64,000 bases of DNA from NCBI GenBank assembly GCA_963402885.1, contig OY727098.1, positions 14,122,717 to 14,186,716 of the forward strand, in the 5' to 3' direction. The translations under genes and the position numbers were made by a program. This document shows positions 56,451 through 64,000 of the stretch, piece after piece. This stretch comes from Antedon bifida (taxonomy: Eukaryota; Echinodermata; Crinoidea; Comatulida; Antedonidae). The notes under the pieces are model-generated. The model did not search any database. It had not been told where the DNA came from and saw only the letters and a list, made by a program, of their open reading frames with translations. How positions within the stretch are numbered: position 1 is the first letter of the stretch; every line of letters begins with the position of its first letter.

Positions 56451-56779
56451 TACATCTTTAACAATTAGTATTTTTGCGTGACACTTTTGCTGCGTATGGC
56501 GCCTCATAGTCATAGCAGTGAACGCACGAAAATTAAACCTTAAAAAAAAAACTTGCAGCTACTGTAATCATCATCAAAAGGCATAATTTGCAACTTGGTA
56601 CATTATTAGATAATATAGTAATACATTATGATTGTTTAATTTTAATAATTGTATAATAACTAGGCCTAGTCCTAGCCTAGGAAGCATATAAATACTAGAG
56701 TAGTTAGACTAGGCATGCTAGGCTGCTTCCTAGCCTAGCCTACTACTAGGCCTAGGCTAGTACCAGGCCTACCTGTTAT

Positions 56780-58656
56780 AGTCAGGTGGCTTAACAACAA
56801 AAAATGAGGAAATCGTTACACGGTGGACAAAAGCGCCAAATTTGGCATGGAGCTTCGTTGGGACCTACCAATTGATTTTTGCCTAGGAGCCACTCTAGTC
56901 GTAATTTATTTTTCAAGATGGCGGCCAAAATCCAAAATGGCCGCCAATAAATTGGAAAATCTCATTTCATTTGTTGCAGAAGTCACATATAGGCAAATGA
57001 ACTATCAAAACATAAGTATTCATGGTCATTGAAACATATTTTAGACATTTTGCATGACATGGGTCATTTGTTGTTAAGATGGTGGCCAAAATCAAACATG
57101 GCTGCCAGTAGCCTAAACTGGAATATCATTCTGGTTGCAGAAATCGCATATAGGTATCAAACGAAGTTGGAAAACATGGAGTAGGCCTAATCATGGTCAT
57201 TGAAACATATTTTAGACATGGTACATAATAGGCCTATAGGTCACTCGTTGCAAAGATGGTGGAAAAATCCAAAATGGCTGCCAGTAAACTAGGAAATCAC
57301 ATACAGTATCTGTGGACGGCAGACGTAATATGTAAATGAAGTAGCTGTAGTAAATGGTAGAGGTGGTATGTAAATTACAAGTAACTGTAAAAAAAATCTA
57401 TAAAAAAAAGTTATAACCAGTTCAGTTTCTGAAAATGTGGTATTTTTGGGAAAATAAAGATTGAGGGCGCTGTTCACATAAGTAAAAGTACACTTTTTTA
57501 CCTGTAACTAACTAAGTTTTTGTCAGAATATTTTTTAAATGGTCTTATTTGATAGATAATTACATTTTCTTTATATTAAAGAAAACAAATTTTACATTAA
57601 ATATCCATAGTTCAGATAAATTTACGTTAAGTGCCTAAAATCAGCAAATATAACACATTTTAATACATAACAAATACTATTGGATGTTAACAAATTACAA
57701 ATTTAGTTATCATAAATAGGATTCTTTTACATTTTCATAGAAACTGTTTTATTATAAAACATATAAATATATATTTTTCTAACAATTTCTCATAAAAAAA
57801 CTTTTACGACCACTAGTTTTCGAGATATAGAAATGTGTACTACCAGTACAGGTCAAAGGTCAATAACAAGAATCTGGGTCATTTTCTTGGAAAAGTTTGT
57901 ATTAGACTGAATAGAAACATCCATCTTCTGATTAATTTGAGACCTATTTAAAGTTTGTCCAACTGTTAGTTACCAAGTTATATGACATGTAGGTCAAAGG
58001 TCAAAAATACCAAAAATCATACTTCTGGTCATTTTTTGACAAATGTTTCCATTAGGACGAATATTAATATGCATCTTCCAAATAATTTGACACTAAAATT
58101 ATTTAATTTAATGTAAGCGTTGCGGAGATATGGTTATTTTGTTTTCAATTGGATTAAAATATTCAAATTGAGGTCAAAGGTCAAGGAAAAACTTTAGAAA
58201 TTTGATAACGTGGGTTTTTATAACTAGCATGGTTAAAAAATTCATAAAATGCAATGCTTGCACTTTCCTTCTGATTTGCAGACTAAAATACATTAGGAAT
58301 GGGCTATTTGTGACTTTGTATACGATTATATGTATTTCAATTTCAATGGCTACCATTTTTATTTTTGGGCGCCATCTTGGAACTCACTTTATATAATATT
58401 TCCTGAATCGGTTTTACTGACCTCAGAAATTCTCGATTCAGTACATTATTTGTCTATTTGTAACTTTTACAGCCAGAGATATATGATATACCAATTTACT
58501 GGCAGCCATTTTGGATTTTGGCCGCCATCTTGGAAAATCGGAAGCTGATCGGGTGGCTCCTAGGCAAAAATCAATTAGTACGCCTAAAAGAAGCCCCATG
58601 CCAAATTTGGTGCTTTTGTCCGCCGTGTAACGTTTTAGTCGCTAAGCCACCTGACT
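56780..58656. mobile_element. Inverted-repeat element P3 (AGTCAGGTGGCTTA termini)
   Basis: The arms begin AGTCAGGTGGCTTA and end TAAGCCACCTGACT. They share GTTACACGG(T/C)GGACAAAAGC, GCCAAATTTGGCATGG and TTGCCTAGGAGCCAC. The interior repeats an AAGATGGCGGCCAAAATCC module at least three times at the left and twice inverted at the right, plus GGTCAAAGGTCAA blocks (57850-58185). It has no coding potential and is a non-autonomous element. Confidence 0.82.
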
Positions 58657-59092
58657 AGTAGTAGTAGTAGTACGGTGAACCTCTGTACTAGAGTAGTAGT
58701 AGGCCTAGAATAGTAGTAGTACAGTAGGCCTATTAGAGACCGACATCATGTGTGTAGTCCTCTTTGATGACATGGCCAGACCTACGTAATCCCTGTAATG
58801 TATGGGTCCTGGGATGTAAGTCAAGTCACCCCAAAACAAATTCACCCCCGACACAGTCTCCCCAAAACAAAGTCGTCTCAACACAAAGTTGCCCCCATCG
58901 CAAAGTCAGCCCTAAATTAAACGTTAAAATAGTTTACAAGTGCGTAAAATTACTTGAAGCTTGCGGACGCACTTACTAAACGCGCTAGCTCCCACCAGGG
59001 AGAAACCACCGTAATTACTCCGCCAGCTCAAGAAGGAAAACCCCACCCGGAGTCACTCACTTGTAAAACAATTTATTAATATTAAATAAACA

Positions 59093-59600
59093 TTCAGTTT
59101 ACTAAGAAGGTCCAGCAAAGAGCAACTAGATTGATTCCTAGGTACCGTAATATCCCTTATGAACAACGTTTGAGAATTCTTGGTCTTCCTACCATGAGAT
59201 ATCGAAAGCAGAGAGCGGATATTATCCAAGTTTTTAGGATTGTAAAAGGTTTCGATTGTATTTCGATCAACACATTTTTTTAATTTGATCTAGAATCTCG
59301 GACCCGTGGACACCCATATAAACTCAAGTTTAAAAGCTCTCGTCTTAATATTAGGAGGGACACATTCTCCAGGAGAGTTATTCTCTTATGGAATGCTCTG
59401 CCTACGGATGTAGTTTCATGTGCTACGGTGAACTTGTTCAAAGCAAAACTTAACGTCGCATGGTACGGTCCAACCACCCGCTGACGTTTTCACCCTATAT
59501 AATAGAATATGATTTTATTGCTAAGAGGAGCTTTTAAGCACTGAGTGCTTCGCCTCGATCCCGTAGTAAAGTGTACGGGAAACAAGTAAACAAGTAATAG
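59093..59600 (+). mobile_element. CR1-type LINE 3' end
   Basis: VQQRATRLIPRYRNIPYEQR, LGLPTMRYRKQRADI, then after one stop RGHPYKLKF, RRDTFSRRVILLWNALP and NLFKAKLN form the C-terminal end of a CR1/Jockey reverse transcriptase, followed by its 3' UTR. 5'-truncated, one in-frame stop. Inactive. Confidence 0.85.
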
Positions 59601-59997
59601 TCATAACCATAATAATATTAAATAGTATAACTCATTGTTTTACATAACGCTGTTTGTTTTAACTAATCTATATTGTAGGCCTAAGATCTACATAGTATCA
59701 TTTATACATTTATTATTATATTATCCTAATAAACTACTAAATGAGCTGGACTTTGCAATGAGGCAACTCTGCGATGGGACAACATGACTGGATCCCACTG
59801 TGTATAGCTATCTAAAGAAGAAATAAGATGCAACATATAAATTCAAGCTAGTAGAATATTGCCTGTAGTCACATATTTGAAAGAAGGTTTTTCTGTATCA
59901 GTCATACGTTTCTTTATAAATATTAATACAAAATTTGAAAAATACAGAAAATATTGAATATTTTTTATTGATTTCTCTTTTTTTAGATTTGATTCAG

Positions 59998-62893
59998 ATG
60001 AATAGCACGGACAAATCACCAGTGAAACCAAACCAATGCCTAAGTTACAGAGCTGCAGGCCATGCACAGAGTCTTTTACAACAACTATGCATGTTACATT
60101 CCGAAAAAACTTTCTGTGATGCTACTATCATAGTCGGTAGCCAGATTTTCACAGCTCATTGCGTCGTCTTGTCGGCATGTAGCCAATATTTTAAAGTGAT
60201 GTTTTGTGGTGGATTGTTAGAGTCACTTTCAAAACAAGTAGAGCTTCATGGCGTTGAAGCTGCTGTGTTTGACAAATTACTAGAATTTATTTATACCGGT
60301 AATTTAGTTTGGTATTTTGCATAGTAAAAAGTATATTTCTAGTAAGTTAATCAAATAGAAACAACAGGATGATGGTATTATGTTTTAGTAGAACCCCAAA
60401 GGTACACCTTTGGGACCTAAAATAATATCCTCTGAATAGAGGTGGCATGTCCCTAAAGAGTGGTATTCCCTGGATTAGGGTTGTCCCCAAATAGTGGTGT
60501 CTCCTGAATAGGGGTTGGCTGTGTGTTAAAAAATACAAAACAAATTGCCGGTCATTTCACAGAAAAGTGTATACTGTATACTGTATATCAATCGTTAGAC
60601 ATACTCATGGGCCAAGTTGTCTTTAAGTGGGCCAATGTAATTTAGTGCTGTTTTCAAGACTGTATAAAGCCACTACAGTCTAATTCATGAAAGCATATAG
60701 AAATTTAATATGAAAGTGAGCAGACAATATAATTCAATTTTAAGTAAACAGGTTTTTTGTTTTTGCAGGAGAAATTGATATTACATCTGAGAATGTTCAG
60801 GATTTATTATCAGCTGCAGATATGTTACAAATTCCAGAGATAATCCAAGCATGCTGTAACTTTCTTCGATCTCATCTACATCCTTCAAACTGTCTTGGTA
60901 TCTACAAATTTGCATCCGCACGTTCATGCATTGAGCTGTGTGCAGCTTGCGATGTTTACACACATATGCACTTCTTACAAGTCATCCAACATGACGAATT
61001 CATTGAACTTGAGTATACTGAACTCTTGGCACTTCTAAGCAGTGAGAAATTACGAATTGAAAATGAACTACAAGTCTTTAAAGCAGGTTTAAAATGGATT
61101 TTACATGATGCAACACAGAGAAAGAAATGTTTAGTTCAAATCTTAGATCGTGTGCGATTCCCTATTATTTCATGTGAAGAATTATTTGATTACATTGAAA
61201 CACATTGTACCAACCTTAATATCAAAGTTGCACTAGGTGCTTTATTAGCCGAATATAATCCTAAACGAAGGTTTAGGAAATCATCAAACCGACCACCTAC
61301 TTATAAAATGAAACCAAGATTAAGTGCACGTAAATACCTGTATGTGATTGGTGGTTATAACCGTGAACCAGGTGGCTGTTGGAGTAACAACCAAACATTA
61401 GAAAGTGTTGATCGACTAGATTCATTTAATCGTGTTTGGAATTCTAAACCGAAACTAAATCATCCAAGAAGTTCTCACACTGTAGAAACACTCGACGGTG
61501 TAATATACGCAATCGGTGGCGAGGATGATTTGCTGTTGTATGACAGCGTCGAAGCGTTTGACCCACTTGAAGAGAAGTGGGTTATGAAATCGCCAATGAC
61601 AGTGCCACGAAGCGGACATTGCTCGTGTGTCTTTGAAGGTGCAATATATGTTTTTGGAGGGTGCATTGGAACTGAAATTGGCCAAACTATTGAGTACTAC
61701 TGTCCGAAAAGACAAAAGTGGAGAGAATCTGGCAAAATGCTGTCTCCCCGTACCTCCTTTGGACTTATTGAAAGTGAAGGTAGTGTTATATTTTAAACAT
61801 TTATACTATAGCTTGAAAAATTAGTTTATTTACTTAATTACTAAATTCATATTGAGCACCTGGCAAAGTGGGGGATTGGAGGATAAAGAAAAACAACTGA
61901 TAATGGCAATCCATAGGTGTTCTTAAAATAAAAAATCAACAATTGCGCCTGAATCTGTTCAATTAAAATAAGTTGCTATAAAGAATACGGTAATAAATAC
62001 AGTAGAAAACACCTTCTAAGGGCACACTATTTATATACATGTACATATGTTTTAAGTGGAAACTTCTCTATGAAGACACTTCTGGAAAAGCAGTGAAACA
62101 ATACAAACATTAGACTTTTTCAGGCCTCGTCTATCTGTTTGGTGGAATGACTGCTGTAGGAGCAGAACTTAGAACAGCAGAGAGTTATAATCCTATCACC
62201 AAGGAAACGGCTTCATTAGCAGATATGAGAAGCCGTCGGATAGGCTGTAGCGCTGTGGTGATTGATGACAATATATTTGTGGTTGGAGGATCCAATGCAA
62301 GGAAAGGTGCACTCAATACAGTTGAACAATATTCAATAATAAATGTAATTTATGTTTTTTTATTTATTTTTTTTTAATTTAAACCTACCATTTAAGGTAT
62401 ATTATAGGGCTAAGTGCGTCCCACAGCTTAGCTAACAAATTTACTGATCTTATGTATTCTAGTAGAACAGTATCATCTGATTGTGCAACTTTAGCACAGT
62501 GGGACTGAGAGTAAACTGAATGCGGCAAAAAATGTATTGATCAGGCTTGTGTTGATTTTGTGTTCTGAAAACTTTGACAACTATCTGGCTGAAATGGTGC
62601 ATGTCTTTTTCTGATGTAATGAAATACAATTTGACAGTTATAACTTCCATTTGTTCTTTACATAGGAAAAATGGACAACACTACCATGTATGTCTACTGC
62701 ACGTACTGGCGCCAGAACAGCAACTGTCAATGGCCTTCTGTATGTTGTTGGTGGTCGCACTGTAAATAGAGGATTTGGATCAGCAGTAACATTTCTGGAT
62801 ACGGTAGAATGTTATGACCCTCGAACTCAGTGTTGGACAAACCTTGATAAGATGTCTGTAGCTCGATGTGAAGCTGCTATTGCAGTCTTATAA
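59998..62893 (+). CDS. IPP: BTB-BACK-Kelch protein IPP (KLHL27)
   Basis: Four coding exons: 59998-60298, 60769-61779, 62124-62344 and 62666-62893, giving 586 residues, the family length. An acceptor at 59986 just before the ATG shows a non-coding exon upstream (not located). The BTB domain spans about residues 38-133 (FCDATIIVGSQIFTAHCVVL, DKLLEFIYTGEI), BACK follows, and six Kelch blades run from about 288 to the end (KYLYVIGGYN, VIYAIGGEDD, AIYVFGGCIG, LVYLFGGMTA, NIFVVGGSNA, LLYVVGGRTV). Among Kelch-like proteins I assign IPP because of the ARKYLY...GGYNREPGG start of the propeller, VYAIGGE-like blade 2, the G-x-EIG-x-TIE segment in blade 3 and the terminus RCEAAIAVL. Known role: actin-binding Kelch protein and likely Cullin-3 substrate adaptor. 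Intron 1 contains a GTCCCC-type repeat. Confidence 0.88.
60398..60525. repeat. GTCCC/AATAGGGG degenerate repeat in IPP intron 1
   Basis: Several short units of the type (T)GTCCCC-AAATAGTGGTG and CTGAATAGGGG alternate. Similar units occur near 6985-7050, 9470-9700 and 40010-40120, so this is a dispersed degenerate repeat. Confidence 0.6.
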
Positions 62894-62925
62894 TTATTTT
62901 CTTACAGATAAACTTTTTGTCTGAT

Positions 62926-62931
62926 AATAAA
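62926..62931 (+). terminator. Polyadenylation signal of IPP
   Basis: AATAAA lies 32 bases after the IPP stop codon. Confidence 0.5.
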
Positions 62932-64000
62932 TGCTGGACTATCTTTTATTATAGGTGCATAAGTACTAGCAACCCAAAACCAATTATACTAGAATTTATA
63001 TATGTGACATGCCAAGCTCCACATATATTAGTTCGTATCAAAACAATTAAATACAAAATCCCTTGCTAACCTCATGTACATAGACCAGTCGTATTTGAGG
63101 TATATGTCACTTATTGCAGAATTTACTTCACCTATTTTTTCTGGGGTCATTTTGGCTGTAGAATGAGTAACAGACAACAGACCATTTCATTAATAGGGAT
63201 TTACTTAAAAACTACTGTAATAAATGAATTTTATTTTTAGGTGTGGTGCTTGGAATTTGACAATTAAATTATCAAACAGTAGAAAGTATTTAGAAATATA
63301 TAATAATTTAAAAAGCTACTTATTATTTATGCACAATAATAGTTATGATCTAAACATTACAATTGTGCATTCATTGTTGGGAAAAACTGGTTTTATGTTT
63401 TTTTGTTATGTTGTGATCATACAGAATCCCAACATTTTAATCTTAAAGCTCTGTATAAACTATCAAACTTTATGTGACAAAAAAATTTGATGTGCCCATA
63501 TATGGACATGATGATGTCATATCACTCATATTTAGCTACATCACACTTTTTTGTTACATAAAGTTTGATAGTGTAGACAGCTTTACTGTGTGGCAATACC
63601 TATTCACGTGCAGAGGTTTTAAAAAAAAGTGTAGTAGCCACCACTTAAAATAGTATATTTAATGAAAACTATCGATATGTTTATGTGCAATAAAGATATT
63701 TTATATATGATCATTAAATTGTATTTATTCATTTGGTGAATACATTCAGTTATTGTTCTCTGCACTTACAGAATATATTTCTTGGCAAAATTCCAATACT
63801 GTTGAATTGAAGATTAGACAGGTGAATTTTTCGGATGGCAAAACATTTTTATTAACACCTTTCATGAACAAAAATAAGTCAAACGACAGTTGAATTATAT
63901 TGCTGCGTTTTATTTTTTTAATCTTAAGGTAAAAAACAAGTACACTTTCCCAACACAGAAAACCACAATCAATATGATTAACCAAAAAACAGTTATTCAA
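62932..64000. other. Region downstream of IPP
   Basis: AT-rich, with one MITE family 1 copy. An open minus-strand stretch at 63746-64000 has no domain or splice signal I can support. No gene called. Confidence 0.55.
63444..63585. repeat. MITE family 1, copy 6
   Basis: TAAAGCTCTGTATAAACTAT faces TTTGATAGTGTAGACAGCTT then TA. The core CCCATATATGGACATGATGA matches copies 2 and 5. Confidence 0.85.

Larger units (their letters stand above)
54448..56508. mobile_element. Large inverted-repeat element P2 with insertions
   Basis: The termini TATGAGGCGCCATGCGCAGC and GCTGCGTATGGCGCCTCATA start arms of about 430 bases. The arms share TTCGCCTCAAACG, a hairpin CTCAGTTAG...CTAACTGAG with AGCGTGACG, and GTCGCAAACGCACATGTGGT. 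The right arm is interrupted by a separate MITE (56174-56450). The centre (54900-55870) holds a GATGAAAATTGCGTC minisatellite and a LINE tail. No intact transposase seen. Confidence 0.8.

Noticed and set aside
63746-64000. Minus-strand ORF at the window edge
   Set aside because: AT-rich, no domain, no splice site I can support; may be chance.
1-64000. CRISPR array or bacterial operon structure
   Set aside because: No spaced direct repeats of that type; all genes are intron-containing.

Overview
The window is eukaryotic: AT-rich DNA with short phased exons bounded by GT...AG introns, and many LINE, SINE and MITE relics. The protein genes (patched-domain paralogues, LMBRD2, IPP) and a 5S-rRNA-derived SINE suggest a marine invertebrate deuterostome, most likely an echinoderm. 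That assignment is inferred from gene content and repeat style; no species marker is present.

Layout. (1) 16-264 is the last exon of a patched-domain (PTCHD3-like) gene, copy A. (2) 5.26-8.67 kb holds a five-coding-exon protein kinase gene with a complete but non-RD catalytic domain and an unrecognised N-terminal region. (3) 10.18-20.33 kb is PTCHD copy B (16 coding exons found; its first exon was not securely found). (4) 23.01-38.21 kb is PTCHD copy C (17 coding exons, 975 residues). B and C share every intron phase and nearly every exon length, so A, B and C form a head-to-tail duplication array, with the kinase between A and B. Copy C has introns swollen by nested retrotransposons and a 5S SINE. 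(5) 41.69-49.40 kb, minus strand, is a complete 11-exon LMBRD2 gene whose stop codon touches the end of a MITE. (6) 51.3-53.0 kb holds a minisatellite, a decayed Ty3/Gypsy pol and a C2H2 plus TatD-like fragment. (7) 53.5-58.7 kb is a run of three large inverted-repeat elements with further insertions inside. (8) 60.0-62.9 kb is a complete BTB-BACK-Kelch gene best matching IPP (KLHL27).

The three PTCHD copies are predicted RND-type, 12-pass membrane proteins with a sterol-sensing region. They keep GxxxDD and GxxxD charged motifs in the two symmetric core helices and a related short [FV]DNxA[YF] motif in the cytoplasmic tail. LMBRD2 (membrane, GPCR/cAMP-related) and IPP (actin-binding or Cullin-3 adaptor) are conserved single-copy metazoan genes with no obvious functional link to the array.

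The most unusual sequence-level signals are a strong excess of the palindrome TAGGCCTA in non-coding DNA, a 17-unit 47-bp satellite without a single indel, two diverged repeats with a covarying hairpin and hammerhead-like flanks, a MITE abutting a stop codon, and the non-RD kinase with an in-frame, stop-free first coding intron. All coordinates and exon joins were read by eye.
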